Shown here: positions 32,294-41,347 of the stretch, piece by piece
How positions within the stretch are numbered: the first letter of the stretch is position 1
Layout: each line of letters starts with the position of its first letter
Source of the DNA: Bacteroidaceae bacterium
GTDB taxonomy: Bacteria > Bacteroidota > Bacteroidia > Bacteroidales > Bacteroidaceae
Direction of reading: 5' to 3'
DNA: 44,636 nt
Assembly: GCA_024398665.1 (NCBI GenBank)
Contig: JAKSIS010000015.1
Coordinates: 1 to 44,636, forward strand
Translations under genes and position numbers: made by a program
Notes under the pieces: model-generated
Told to the model about the DNA's origin: nothing
The model's database searches: none
The model's input: the letters and a program-made list of their open reading frames with translations, nothing else

Positions 32294-32890
32294 TTATTCC
32301 TTGTGGCGTTTGACCAGTTCGGTTGCCAGTTCCTCTATGCGGTGTCCCTTTGACGTGAGCAGTACAATGAGGTGGTATATCAGGTCCGATGCTTCGTATA
32401 TCAGGCGGTCGTCCGTTCCGTTGGTGGCTTCGATGACTGTCTCGACAGCCTCTTCACCCACTTTCTGGGCCATGCGGTTGACTCCGCTCTTGAAAAGCGA
32501 TGTGGTGTATGAACCTTCAGGCATCTCCTTGAAACGGCGGTCTATGAAATCCTGCAGATATGACAGGAAGTTCAGATCGGTGCTGTTCTCTTCACCCCAG
32601 CAGGTGTCGGCGCCTGTATGGCATACGGGACCTTCGGGGCGTGCCTTGATGAGAAGCGTGTCATTGTCGCAGTCAACAAGGATGTCCTTCACGTTGAGAA
32701 AATTGCCGCTTGTCTCACCTTTGGTCCAAAGGCATTTTCTTGTACGGCTGTAGAATGTGACTTTTCCGGTTTCAACGGTCCTGTCATACGCTTCACGGTT
32801 CATGAAACCAAGCATCAGGACCTTGCGTGTGACATTGTCCTGAATGATTGCGGGTACCAGACCGCCCATTTTTTCAAAATCGATTTCCAT
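32294..32890 (-). CDS. hisIE: Bifunctional phosphoribosyl-AMP cyclohydrolase / phosphoribosyl-ATP pyrophosphatase
   Basis: 198-residue fusion performing histidine steps 2 and 3. The HisI domain (1-~105) has the metal site Cys and Asp residues in LVDCDNDTLL and GPVCHTGADTCW, plus SRTRKCLWTKGETSGN. The HisE domain (~110-198) has the MazG-like helices with KVGEEAVETVIEA and EASDLIYHLIVLL. It lies 12 nt behind hisF, and ftsE starts on the next base after the stop, showing tight operon packing. Confidence 0.97.
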   Translation of the reverse strand: MEIDFEKMGGLVPAIIQDNVTRKVLMLGFMNREAYDRTVETGKVTFYSRTRKCLWTKGETSGNFLNVKDILVDCDNDTLLIKARPEGPVCHTGADTCWGEENSTDLNFLSYLQDFIDRRFKEMPEGSYTTSLFKSGVNRMAQKVGEEAVETVIEATNGTDDRLIYEASDLIYHLIVLLTSKGHRIEELATELVKRHKE

Positions 32891-32902
32891 CTTATGGTAT
32901 AT

Positions 32903-33658
32903 TTATAGTCTTACAGATATATTCAATCCGCGAAGATACTGCTTTAATTCGGGAATCGGTATCTCTGCGAAATGAAAAACGCTTGCGGCAAGCGCCGCAT
33001 CGGCTTCGCCCAGGAGAAACGCGTCACGGAAATGCTCCATTTTACCGGCTCCTCCCGATGCTATGACGGGTATGGTGAGTTCCCGGCTCAGCCTGCGCAG
33101 GGCGGGGTTGGCATAGCCTTCCTTCACTCCGTCATGGTCCATGCTGGTGAACAGGATTTCGCCGGCGCCGCGGTCTGCGGCTTCATGTGCCCATTCGAAC
33201 AGCATGCGGTCAGTGGGGACACGACCGCCGTTCAGGAAACAGCGCCAGCCTTCAGGTGTCTGTTTGCCGTCAATGGCCACTACGCATACCTGTGAACCGA
33301 AATTGAGCGCTATCTCATCAATCAGTCCCGGATTCTTCAGCGCGGCTGAATTTATGGAGACCTTGTCTGCTCCGGCTTTCAGCAGGCGCTCCACATCGGA
33401 AAGTTCGTGTATGCCTCCGCCCACTGTGAACGGAATGGATATCTCCGATGCTATGCGGCCAACAAGTTCTGTAAAAGTTTTTCTTCCTTCGAACGATGCT
33501 GTTATGTCCAGGAAGACCAGTTCGTCAGCACCTTGCTGACTGTACAGCTTGCCCAGTTCTACGGGGTCGCCGGCGTCACGGAGATTCACGAAATTGGTAC
33601 CTTTGACTGTCCGTCCGTTGCAGATGTCAAGGCAAGGTATTATTCTTTTTGCCAGCAT
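32903..33658 (-). CDS. hisF: Imidazole glycerol phosphate synthase, cyclase subunit
   Basis: 251-residue (beta-alpha)8 barrel; with HisH it makes imidazole glycerol phosphate and AICAR from PRFAR and glutamine-derived ammonia. The two catalytic aspartates are at the textbook positions, Asp11 ([12 protein letters not shown]) and Asp130 (VAIDGKQ), and the phosphate-binding GGGI and SGGAG loops are present. The frame is open upstream to 33751, but the ATG at 33658 gives [11 protein letters not shown], the family start, 4 nt after the hisA stop. Confidence 0.98.
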   Translation of the reverse strand: MLAKRIIPCLDICNGRTVKGTNFVNLRDAGDPVELGKLYSQQGADELVFLDITASFEGRKTFTELVGRIASEISIPFTVGGGIHELSDVERLLKAGADKVSINSAALKNPGLIDEIALNFGSQVCVVAIDGKQTPEGWRCFLNGGRVPTDRMLFEWAHEAADRGAGEILFTSMDHDGVKEGYANPALRRLSRELTIPVIASGGAGKMEHFRDAFLLGEADAALAASVFHFAEIPIPELKQYLRGLNISVRL

Positions 33659-33662
33659 AGTC

Positions 33663-34385
33663 TTACAGGTTTGCAAGTGCGGAAAGCTGTTCAAGGGTGA
33701 TACGGCCTTCATAATAAGCCTTTCCCACAATTGCTGACGGCAGTCCGGCACGGGACAGGTTCTCCAGGTCCTCTTTACAGCTTACTCCGCCGCTGGCAAT
33801 CAGCAGCAGGTCCGGAAACTGATTGAGAATGTTGCGGTACAGGTCCGTTGCCGGTCCCTGCAGCATGCCGTCGCGGTTTATGTCGGTACAGAGGACACGC
33901 GTGATTCCCTTTGAAGTGTAGTCTTTCAGAAAGTCGTTGAGTGCCAGTGCGCTGTCCTCCTTCCATCCGTTGACTGAAATGAATCCGTCACGGACATCGG
34001 CTCCAAGGATGATGCGGTCAGGGCCGTAGTCCGTTATCCACTGCATCATGAGGTCGGGACAGGTGACTGCGGTACTGCCCACTGTCACCATGGCGGCTCC
34101 GCTGCCAAAGGCCGTGCGCATGTCGTCATCGGACTTTACGCCGCCTCCGAAATCAATTGTCAGATCCGTGTGGGAAGCAATGTCCTCAAGCGTGCGGTAG
34201 TTCACTATATGCCTGCTGCGGGCGCCGTCCAGATCGACCAGGTGCAGCCTTTTCAGGCCTGCGTCCTGAAAACGCAGGGCCATTTCCAGCGGATTGTCGC
34301 AGTACGTCCTGCATGCATCATAGTCACCTTTGGAAAGACGGACGCATTTGCCGTCAATCAGGTCTATTGCGGGTATTATCTCCAT
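33663..34385 (-). CDS. hisA: Phosphoribosylformimino-AICAR ribotide isomerase
   Basis: 240-residue (beta-alpha)8 barrel that isomerises ProFAR to PRFAR, feeding the HisH-HisF synthase. Catalytic Asp8 ([14 protein letters not shown]) and Asp130 (GADVRDG) are visible, with FGGGV and ASGGV phosphate loops. Homologous in fold to HisF next door. It sits 5 nt behind hisH. Confidence 0.98.
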   Translation of the reverse strand: MEIIPAIDLIDGKCVRLSKGDYDACRTYCDNPLEMALRFQDAGLKRLHLVDLDGARSRHIVNYRTLEDIASHTDLTIDFGGGVKSDDDMRTAFGSGAAMVTVGSTAVTCPDLMMQWITDYGPDRIILGADVRDGFISVNGWKEDSALALNDFLKDYTSKGITRVLCTDINRDGMLQGPATDLYRNILNQFPDLLLIASGGVSCKEDLENLSRAGLPSAIVGKAYYEGRITLEQLSALANL

Positions 34386-34390
34386 TATGG

Positions 34391-34981
34391 TCAGATGTCA
34401 AGAAAATTTTGCAGAACCCTTTCGCCTGTGGCACCGCTCTTCTCGGGGTGGAACTGTGTGGCGTAGAAATTGTCGCGGTGGAGTGACGCGCTGAACGGAA
34501 CTATGTAATCCGTCTGTGCGGCAGTCCAGCTGCAGACCGGGACGTAGAAACTGTGTACAAAATACACGAATTCCGGTTTGTCAAAGCCCTTGAAAAGGAG
34601 CGGGTCTGATGCCTGTATCGTATTCCAGCCCATGTGCGGAACCTTGTCCTCATGCCTTGACGGCTGGAACCGCAGTACCGGAACATCGAATATTCCAAGG
34701 CAGCCGGCACCGCCTTCCTCACTGTGGCTGCACATGAGCTGCTGGCCCAGGCAGATTCCCAGAACCGGCTGCCGGAGATTCCTGATTATCCTGTCAAGAC
34801 CATGCTGTTTCAGGTACTTCATCGTAGTGCTCGCTTCACCCACGCCGGGAAAGATCACCTTGTCGGCAGCACCCAGCTCTTCAGCGCTGTCAGTCAGAGT
34901 GGCCGTAATGCCAAGCCTGTCCAGAGCATGGATTACCGAATGTATGTTTCCGGCATTGTATCGGACTATCGCAACGTTCAT
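34391..34981 (-). CDS. hisH: Imidazole glycerol phosphate synthase, glutamine amidotransferase subunit
   Basis: 196-residue class I glutamine amidotransferase that supplies ammonia to HisF. The triad is Cys77 (LGICLGQQLM), His178 and Glu180 (QFHPEKSG); the oxyanion region PGVGEA is at 45-50. First gene of the minus-strand his-ftsE-lys operon. The other histidine genes (hisG, hisD, hisC, hisB) are not in the window, matching the split arrangement common in Bacteroidota. A possible -7 box lies upstream, in the region divergent to ileS. Confidence 0.98.
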   Translation of the reverse strand: MNVAIVRYNAGNIHSVIHALDRLGITATLTDSAEELGAADKVIFPGVGEASTTMKYLKQHGLDRIIRNLRQPVLGICLGQQLMCSHSEEGGAGCLGIFDVPVLRFQPSRHEDKVPHMGWNTIQASDPLLFKGFDKPEFVYFVHSFYVPVCSWTAAQTDYIVPFSASLHRDNFYATQFHPEKSGATGERVLQNFLDI

Positions 34982-35008
34982 CGTGTCTTCAGTTGTATTT
35001 TCCGGCTG

Positions 35009-35016
35009 CGAAGTTA
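35009..35016 (-). promoter_or_regulatory. Possible -7 box of the his-lys operon
   Basis: The minus strand reads TAACTTCG, one base off TAnnTTTG, 28 nt before the hisH ATG. A TTGG lies 18 nt further upstream as a possible -33 element. Confidence 0.35.
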
Positions 35017-35062
35017 CTCAAAATTGACCGCTTGCCAATATGGTTCTTATTATTAAAATGAG

Positions 35063-35070
35063 TAAATTTG
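35063..35070 (+). promoter_or_regulatory. Putative -7 box of ileS
   Basis: TAAATTTG matches TAnnTTTG exactly; transcription would start near 35077, giving a leader of about 57 nt. Confidence 0.55.
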
Positions 35071-35080
35071 CGCCAAATTA

Positions 35081-35096
35081 AAGGGGAAAGCCCCTT
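35081..35096 (+). promoter_or_regulatory. Hairpin at the 5' end of the ileS leader
   Basis: AAGGGG pairs with CCCCTT around AAAG. It falls within a few bases of the predicted transcription start, a place where hairpins often protect mRNA from decay. It is too small to be a T-box, and no T-box sequence is seen. Confidence 0.4.
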
Positions 35097-35133
35097 GAAT
35101 GCATTGTAAATATTTGAATATCAAATAAATCTG

Positions 35134-38100
35134 ATGAAAAAGTTTGCTGAGCGTGGACAACTTGACCTGTCGCAGGTCGGTAAGGATGTGTTGAATGACT
35201 GGCTTAAGGAAGACCTTTTCGCCCGTAGTGTCAAAGAGCGTGAGGGATGTCCTTCATTCGTATTCTATGAGGGCCCCCCTTCGGCAAACGGCATGCCCGG
35301 CATACATCATGTGATGGCGCGCACCATCAAGGACACGTTCTGCCGCTACAAGACCATGTGCGGCTATCAGGTCAACCGCAAGGCCGGCTGGGACACACAT
35401 GGACTGCCTGTGGAACTGGGCGTTGAAAAGAAACTGGGCATCACCAAGGAGGACATAGGTAAGAAGATTTCGGTCGACGACTACAACATGAACTGCCGCA
35501 CCGAGGTCATGAAATACAAGGAGCACTGGAGCGACCTTACGCAGAAGATCGGCTACTGGGTTGATCTTGACAATCCCTACATAACCTATGACAACCGCTA
35601 CATTGAAACGCTGTGGTGGCTGCTCAAGCAGCTGTACGGCAAGGGATACCTGTACAAGGGCTACACAATACAGCCGTATTCGCCGGCTGCAGGCACCGGC
35701 CTGTCCAGCCATGAGCTGAACCAGCCCGGCTGCTACCGTGACGTAAAGGACACCACGGTGACCGCGCAGTTCGTCATGGCTGACCCCAAGCCTGAAATGA
35801 CAGGGTGGGGCACGCCGTGTTTCGTGGCATGGACCACAACACCGTGGACACTGCCTTCAAACACCGCTCTCTGCGTAGGCAACAGGATTGACTACGTGGC
35901 AGTCCGCACATACAATCCGTACAGCGGAAAGCCGGTGACAATCGTTCTGGCCAAGGAACGCCTGTCAGCTTATCTTGACCCCAAGGGCGCAGACCTGCCG
36001 CTTGACAGCTATACCCAGGGCGACAAGGTCATTCCCTACAGCATAGTTGCCGAATACAAGGGCTCTGATCTTGTAGGAATGCACTACAGCCAGCTCTTCC
36101 CATGGGTGAAGCCCGTCTTCAAGGCCGATGACGGTACAATTCAGACAAGTGACGCCGGTTTCCGCGTCATCCCGGGTGATTATGTCACTACCGAGGACGG
36201 TACCGGAATAGTCCATATAGCACCCACATTCGGTGCCGATGACGCATTCGTTGCAAAGGCCGCCGGCATACCTTCACTGTTTATGGTCAACCGCAAGATG
36301 GAGACCCGTCCCATGGTTGATTTCACCGGAAAGTACTGGCTTGCTGACGAACTTGATCCCGAATTCGTGGAAAAGTGCGTTGACATGGAACTGTACGGCC
36401 AGTATCAGGGCGCATACGTGAAGAACGCATATGACCCCAGGTTCAATGAGGGCGGCAAGTATGATGAGGCCGCCGCATCCAAGGCTGAAGACCTGAACGT
36501 GAACCTGTGCATACGCATGAAACAGGACGGCAGCGCATTCAGGATTGAAAAGCATGTCCACAACTACCCGCACTGCTGGCGTACTGACAAACCGGTGCTG
36601 TACTATCCGCTTGACAGCTGGTTCATCAAGGCATCGGCCGCTAGGGAGAAGATGATGGCCCTGAACGAAACCATCAAGTGGAAACCTGAATCGACAGGTA
36701 CAGGACGTTTCGGAAAGTGGCTTGAAAACCTCAATGACTGGAACCTGAGCCGCAGCCGCTACTGGGGTACTCCGCTGCCGATATGGCGCAATGATGACGG
36801 TGACGAAATGTGCATCGGATCAGTTGAGGAGCTCTTCAGCGAAATAGACAAGTCTGTGAAGGCCGGATTCATGAAGTCCAACCCCTTCCGTGACAAGGGA
36901 TTCGTGCCCGGCGTCTACACTCAGGAGAATTATGACAGGATTGACCTGCACCGTCCTTACGTTGATGACATTGTTCTGGTATCGCAGGCCGGACGTCCCA
37001 TGAAGCGTGAACTTGACCTTATTGACGTGTGGTTTGACAGCGGCGCCATGCCTTTCGCACAGGTGCACTATCCCTTTGAAAACAGGGAACTCATTGACAA
37101 CGGAACGGTCTTCCCCGCTGATTTCATTGCCGAGGGCGTTGACCAGACACGCGGCTGGTTCTACACACTGCATGCCATTGCCACAATGGTTAAGGGCGGT
37201 GTGTCATTCAAGACTGTCATTTCAAACGGCCTTGTACTTGACCGCAACGGCAACAAGATGTCAAAGCGTCTGGGCAATGCCGTGGAACCGTTCCAGGCAA
37301 TTGAAAAGTACGGAAGTGACGCCCTGCGCTGGTACATGATCACCAATTCGCAGCCGTGGGACAATCTGAAATTTGACGAAGAAGGCGTGAAGGACACCAC
37401 CCGCAAGTTCTTCGGAACCCTGCACAACACATACAAGTTCTTTGCCCAGTACGCCAATGTGGACGGTTTCGACAACAGCGCAGAACAGATTCCCGTTGCA
37501 TCCCGTCCGGTCATGGACCGCTGGATTCTGAGCGAACTGAACACACTCGTCAGCGGTGTCCGTGAAAGCCTTGACGACTACGAACCCACACGCGCCGGCC
37601 GTCTCATCACCAATTTCGTGAATGACTTCCTGTCCAACTGGTATGTCCATCTTACACGTGACCGCTACTGGGGCAGTGTGATGAGTGATGACAAGCTGGC
37701 CGCATATCAGACACTTTACACCTGTCTTGAGACCGTTTCAAGGCTGATGTCCCCCATAGCACCGTTCTATGCCGACCGCCTGTTCCGTGACCTGAACGGA
37801 GTCACCGGCATTGACTCATCGGTATCGGTGCACCTTGCTAAGTATCCGGAATGCGACAGCAGTCTTGTGGACAAGGAACTGGAGACACGCATGGAACTTG
37901 CCCAGAAACTGACATCAATGGTTCTGGCCCTGCGCAAGCGTGACGATGTCAGGATCAATGTCCGCAAGCCGCTCCAGAAGATACTCATACCCGTTACCTC
38001 TGAACTGCGTTCACATCTTGAACCTGTCATGGAGCTTATCCGTGACCAGGTCAATGTCAAGGAAGTGGAATTCGTGGAGGGTGCAACAAGCGTGCTGGTG

Positions 38101-38619
38101 AAGAAGGTCAAGTGCAACTTCAAAATCTTGGGCAAGAAGTTCGGACCGCTCATGAAGGGTGTTGCGGCAGCCGTCCAGAACATGTCACAGGCCGATGTGG
38201 CTGAACTGGAACGTAACGGCAGCTTCACATTTGACATAGGCGGCACCCCCGCAACCGTCGATACATCGGAAGTCGAAATATTCAGTGAGGATATTCCGGG
38301 CTGGGTAGTGGCGAACGAAGGCACTCTCACTGTGGCCCTTGACATCCAGCTGACTGACGCCCTGAAGCGTGAGGGAATAGCACGCGAACTGAAGAAACGC
38401 ATACAGGACGAACGCAAGCTTATAGGACTTGACATCACTGACCGCATTGCCGTACGTCTGTCATCCGCTCCTGAGACCGATGCCGCAGTCCGGGAATATG
38501 AGGACTGGATCAAGGCCCAGGTGCTGGCAAATTCAATTGAACTGGTGCCCGGCATGGCTGAAGGATCAGACATATCGTTTGATGAGTATTCATTCAAATT
38601 GCAGATTACCAAACAATAA
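35134..38619 (+). CDS. ileS: Isoleucyl-tRNA synthetase
   Basis: 1161-residue class I synthetase that charges tRNA-Ile. The HIGH-type signature is PGIHHV in the Rossmann fold, GWDTHGLPVE follows, the CP1 editing domain contains TTPWTLPSNTAL, and KMSKR stands for KMSKS. The anticodon-binding domain and a long C-terminal extension complete the chain. GLPVE and KMSKR fit the eukaryote-like type 2 (IleS2) clade, as I recall it, which tends to be less sensitive to mupirocin; that is inference. Very little space separates it from dksA, lspA and the DUF4296 gene, so all four likely share one transcript. It is divergent from hisH. Confidence 0.97.
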   Translation: MKKFAERGQLDLSQVGKDVLNDWLKEDLFARSVKEREGCPSFVFYEGPPSANGMPGIHHVMARTIKDTFCRYKTMCGYQVNRKAGWDTHGLPVELGVEKKLGITKEDIGKKISVDDYNMNCRTEVMKYKEHWSDLTQKIGYWVDLDNPYITYDNRYIETLWWLLKQLYGKGYLYKGYTIQPYSPAAGTGLSSHELNQPGCYRDVKDTTVTAQFVMADPKPEMTGWGTPCFVAWTTTPWTLPSNTALCVGNRIDYVAVRTYNPYSGKPVTIVLAKERLSAYLDPKGADLPLDSYTQGDKVIPYSIVAEYKGSDLVGMHYSQLFPWVKPVFKADDGTIQTSDAGFRVIPGDYVTTEDGTGIVHIAPTFGADDAFVAKAAGIPSLFMVNRKMETRPMVDFTGKYWLADELDPEFVEKCVDMELYGQYQGAYVKNAYDPRFNEGGKYDEAAASKAEDLNVNLCIRMKQDGSAFRIEKHVHNYPHCWRTDKPVLYYPLDSWFIKASAAREKMMALNETIKWKPESTGTGRFGKWLENLNDWNLSRSRYWGTPLPIWRNDDGDEMCIGSVEELFSEIDKSVKAGFMKSNPFRDKGFVPGVYTQENYDRIDLHRPYVDDIVLVSQAGRPMKRELDLIDVWFDSGAMPFAQVHYPFENRELIDNGTVFPADFIAEGVDQTRGWFYTLHAIATMVKGGVSFKTVISNGLVLDRNGNKMSKRLGNAVEPFQAIEKYGSDALRWYMITNSQPWDNLKFDEEGVKDTTRKFFGTLHNTYKFFAQYANVDGFDNSAEQIPVASRPVMDRWILSELNTLVSGVRESLDDYEPTRAGRLITNFVNDFLSNWYVHLTRDRYWGSVMSDDKLAAYQTLYTCLETVSRLMSPIAPFYADRLFRDLNGVTGIDSSVSVHLAKYPECDSSLVDKELETRMELAQKLTSMVLALRKRDDVRINVRKPLQKILIPVTSELRSHLEPVMELIRDQVNVKEVEFVEGATSVLVKKVKCNFKILGKKFGPLMKGVAAAVQNMSQADVAELERNGSFTFDIGGTPATVDTSEVEIFSEDIPGWVVANEGTLTVALDIQLTDALKREGIARELKKRIQDERKLIGLDITDRIAVRLSSAPETDAAVREYEDWIKAQVLANSIELVPGMAEGSDISFDEYSFKLQITKQ

Positions 38620-38645
38620 CCTACAATAACCCAAAACCAATAATT

Positions 38646-39023
38646 ATGGCAGAGAAGAACCGCTATTCGGATGAGGAACTTGAGGAATTCCGCGTTCTCA
38701 TCAATGAAAAACTTGAAATGGCCCAGAGGGATTATGATGCTTTGAAGGCCGCTCTCATGAACACCGACAACAACAGTGCCGATGACACAGCTCCAACATT
38801 CAAGGTCCTTGAGGAAGGTGCCAACACGCTTTCCAAGGAGGAGACAACGCGTCTGGCACAGCGTCAGCTGAAATTCATCCAGTCGCTGCAGGCGGCTCTT
38901 GTCCGCATTGAGAACAAGACATACGGAATATGCCGCGAGACCGGAAAACTTATTCCCAAGGAGCGTCTGCGCGCCGTTCCTCATGCAACGCTCTGCATTG
39001 AGGCAAAGCAGAACAAACGCTGA
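38646..39023 (+). CDS. TraR/DksA-family protein with degenerate zinc finger
   Basis: 125 residues. An N-terminal coiled coil (about 8-90, ELEEFRVLINEKLEMAQRDY) precedes the C-terminal DksA-type finger segment YGICRETGKLIPKERLRAVPHATL. Of the four zinc-binding cysteines only one or two remain (CRET and TLC), so zinc is probably not bound in the classical way; many Bacteroidota homologues look alike. DksA-like proteins bind the RNA polymerase secondary channel. It lies 26 nt behind ileS and 6 nt ahead of lspA. Confidence 0.9.
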   Translation: MAEKNRYSDEELEEFRVLINEKLEMAQRDYDALKAALMNTDNNSADDTAPTFKVLEEGANTLSKEETTRLAQRQLKFIQSLQAALVRIENKTYGICRETGKLIPKERLRAVPHATLCIEAKQNKR

Positions 39024-39029
39024 CAGGGT

Positions 39030-39716
39030 ATGGCGAATGATTCTATGGAGAAGGACGGACGCACACATCAGGGGCGTCTTGCGCTTGCAATAGTGCTGTG
39101 CCTGCTTGTCATTGACCAGGTTATAAAGATCCGGATCAAGACGCATATGGCCATAGGGGACTGCATGGAAATCACCCCGTGGTTCAAGATACTGTTCGTT
39201 GAGAACATAGGCATGGCGTTCGGGTGGCAGTTCATTGGCAAACTGTTCCTTTCCCTGTTCCGGATTGTCGCCATAGGAGCATTCGTCTGGTATCTTGTAA
39301 AAATCATTAACCGGGGGTTCCCCACCGGGTATATAATCACGGTTGCCGTGATAGTGGCCGGTGCGGTGGGCAATCTGCTGGACTGCATGTTCTACGGCCT
39401 GATATTCTCCGAAAGCACTGTCGGTCCCGGCGGAACTGCATCGCTGGTCCCATTCGGTGAAGGCTACGCCCCGTTCCTGTACGGCAAGGTTGTGGACATG
39501 TTCTATTTCCCGCTGTGGACCTGGCCCGACTGGCTGCCCCTGCTGGGAGGAAAAATATTCTTCAGCCCCATTTTCAATTTCGCTGATTCGTGCATTACCT
39601 GCGGTGTGATAGTACTGCTGCTCTTCTACACCAAGGTGGTGAATATGGGACTGGTCTACAAGGAGAAATCCGGTGAGTCCGATGAAAAAGGCACTGCTGA
39701 TGGGAAGGATATGTAA
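39030..39716 (+). CDS. lspA: Lipoprotein signal peptidase II
   Basis: 228-residue inner-membrane aspartyl protease that cleaves prolipoprotein signal peptides. Four membrane helices are visible. The catalytic aspartates are Asp118 (GNLLDCMFYG) and Asp186 (FNFADSCI). About 50 residues between them (about 127-176, Gly/Pro/Trp-rich) enlarge the usual loop, which accounts for most of the extra length over the ~165 residues of E. coli; long loops are usual in Bacteroidota. Several lipoproteins in this window would be its substrates. A second ATG in frame at 39045 could be the start. Its 3' end overlaps the next gene by 35 nt. Confidence 0.95.
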   Translation: MANDSMEKDGRTHQGRLALAIVLCLLVIDQVIKIRIKTHMAIGDCMEITPWFKILFVENIGMAFGWQFIGKLFLSLFRIVAIGAFVWYLVKIINRGFPTGYIITVAVIVAGAVGNLLDCMFYGLIFSESTVGPGGTASLVPFGEGYAPFLYGKVVDMFYFPLWTWPDWLPLLGGKIFFSPIFNFADSCITCGVIVLLLFYTKVVNMGLVYKEKSGESDEKGTADGKDM

Positions 39717-40512
39717 ACTGGCATATGCCGTGCTGCTGTCAGGCGTACTCATGCTGCAGACAGGATGCCGCGTGCACAGACCCGATGACATCATGTCCCC
39801 GAAAATGATGGAGAAGGTCCTCTATGACTACCATCTGGCGCAGGCTGTCATCTCATACCTTCCATCGGAACGCCATTTTGAACGTGACGCGTACCTTAAC
39901 TGGGTGTATGAACACAATGACGTGTCAAAGGAATATTTTGATGAGTCGCTGGTATGGTACACCCGTCATCCAAAGGAACTGTACAAGGTCTACCAGCGCC
40001 TGAATGCCAGGATTGACGTTGACTGGAAAGCCGCCCAGAATGCCGTTTCGGCAGCATCGGGCAAATCTGCCGTTACCGAATCAGGTGACAGCGTGGACTT
40101 GTGGTATCTTGACAGGACCATGCTGCTGAACACATCGGCATTCATGGACCGCGTGACATTCACCGTACCTGAGGACACCACTTTCCACCGCAGCGACACG
40201 GTGAGGTGGGACGCATCACTGCGTTTCACTTCCCTTTCTGACAGCGTGCCGCAGACCGCATATCTGGCCATGAGCGTCTATTACACTGACAGCATATGGA
40301 CGTGCGACACCCTGATGCGTGAATCGGGGCCGGTGTCACTTTCTCTGGTTCTGGATTCTATAAGACCTTTCAAGCAGATACGCGGTTCTATAAATTACAT
40401 TGATACGACTGACACGCGTGGCGCCATTCTGGCTGTGTACGGCAACAGGCTGGAACGCCGTCACAGGATACGTGTTCTGAAATCAGGCCCTGAACCTGCG
40501 CCGGAACTCTGA
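39682..40512 (+). CDS. DUF4296-type lipoprotein
   Basis: 276-residue predicted lipoprotein. The signal peptide ends in the lipobox LQTGC (about residue 29). The first ~95 mature residues fit DUF4296 (MSPKMMEKVLYDYHLAQAV, YLNWVYEHNDVSKEYFDESLVWYTRHPKELYKVYQRL), a Bacteroidota family of unknown role that follows lspA. The rest is beta-rich. A GTG at 39673 is also in frame, but the ATG at 39682 gives a better signal peptide; a later ATG at 39700 is possible. It overlaps lspA by 35 nt and, tail to tail, the RNA methyltransferase gene by 30 nt. Confidence 0.87.
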   Translation: MKKALLMGRICKLAYAVLLSGVLMLQTGCRVHRPDDIMSPKMMEKVLYDYHLAQAVISYLPSERHFERDAYLNWVYEHNDVSKEYFDESLVWYTRHPKELYKVYQRLNARIDVDWKAAQNAVSAASGKSAVTESGDSVDLWYLDRTMLLNTSAFMDRVTFTVPEDTTFHRSDTVRWDASLRFTSLSDSVPQTAYLAMSVYYTDSIWTCDTLMRESGPVSLSLVLDSIRPFKQIRGSINYIDTTDTRGAILAVYGNRLERRHRIRVLKSGPEPAPEL

Positions 40513-41244
40513 ACAGACTATGGCCGTTGCAACGGCCACATTCAGCGATTCGGATGTCTCTGCACCCTGAGGCCAGGAGGGGATGTACAGCTTTTCCGAC
40601 ACTCTGTCCCTGATTCTGCGGCTTATCCCGTTGCCTTCATTGCCCATGACAATCACACCGTTGGCTGTCAGTTCCTTTGTGTACATGTCAGTGCCGTCAA
40701 GCAGGGTTCCGTAGACTGGAATGCTGCACGGCATGCTTTCAAGTTCTGCGGCAAGGTCCATGTAATGCAGTCTGACGCGGGCTATGGCGCCCATGGTGGC
40801 CTGGACGGATTTGGGGTTGTAGATATCGGCCGTTCCGGTGGAACAGAATACGTCCCTTATTCCAAACCAGTCAGCTATCCTTACTATCGTTCCAAGATTG
40901 CCCGGGTCCTGAATGTCGTCAAGAGCCAGCACGAGACCTTCCGATGCGGCTTTGCTGAGAGAAGTTGAATACTGCGGAATCCTGAACAGCGCCAGAACGT
41001 CCTGCGGGTTCTGCATGAGACTGGCCTTGCGCAGTTCGTCCCTGCTCACGCACTCGACCCTGTCGGCCTTTATGTTGCGGTTCTCTGCAATCCATTCGTC
41101 TGTGGCTGCGGCCAGAACGCAGTGGAAATGGCCGAGAAGATCATTCACAAGACGGTGGCCTTCAGCGGCAAACAGTCCTGTTTCAATGCGGAACTTCTTC
41201 TGCTCCAGGCTCTTTATGGTTCTGATGTCGTTCCTGCTCAGCAT
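40483..41244 (-). CDS. SpoU/TrmH-family RNA 2'-O-methyltransferase
   Basis: 253-residue SPOUT methyltransferase that uses S-adenosylmethionine to methylate ribose in rRNA or tRNA. The N-terminal substrate-binding domain (about 1-100, LSRNDIRTIKSLEQKKFR, FAAEGHRLVNDLL) precedes the knotted catalytic domain with motif 1 LDDIQDPGNLGTIVRIADW, motif 2 VIVMGNEGNGIS and motif 3 IPSWPQGAETSESLNVAVA. It resembles RlmB/TsnR relatives; the target nucleotide is unknown. The frame is open upstream to 41526, but the ATG at 41244 matches the family start. Divergent from tamL. Confidence 0.94.
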   Translation of the reverse strand: MLSRNDIRTIKSLEQKKFRIETGLFAAEGHRLVNDLLGHFHCVLAAATDEWIAENRNIKADRVECVSRDELRKASLMQNPQDVLALFRIPQYSTSLSKAASEGLVLALDDIQDPGNLGTIVRIADWFGIRDVFCSTGTADIYNPKSVQATMGAIARVRLHYMDLAAELESMPCSIPVYGTLLDGTDMYTKELTANGVIVMGNEGNGISRRIRDRVSEKLYIPSWPQGAETSESLNVAVATAIVCSEFRRRFRA

Positions 41245-41264
41245 TCTCTTGTTATTTCGTGTCG

Positions 41265-41272
41265 TAAAGATA
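41265..41272 (-). promoter_or_regulatory. Possible -7 box of the RNA methyltransferase gene
   Basis: The minus strand reads TATCTTTA, 21 nt before the ATG at 41244; a TTTG lies 22 nt further upstream as a possible -33 element. Confidence 0.45.
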
Positions 41273-41315
41273 AATAAATTTACCCGGCAAATTTCAAAAG
41301 GCGGTGCTAATTCAG

Positions 41316-41323
41316 TATCTTTG
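41316..41323 (+). promoter_or_regulatory. Putative -7 box of tamL
   Basis: TATCTTTG matches TAnnTTTG exactly, 25 nt before the tamL ATG. Confidence 0.55.
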
Positions 41324-41347
41324 TAGATTAGACAACTGCATAGGAAT

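Noticed and set aside
35071-35133. T-box or other riboswitch ahead of ileS
   Set aside because: The leader is only about 57 nt with a single 6-bp hairpin, too short for a T-box.
37767-39794. A 675-codon minus-strand open frame opposite ileS, dksA and lspA
   Set aside because: It spans three well-recognised genes on the other strand and has no family features; antisense shadow.
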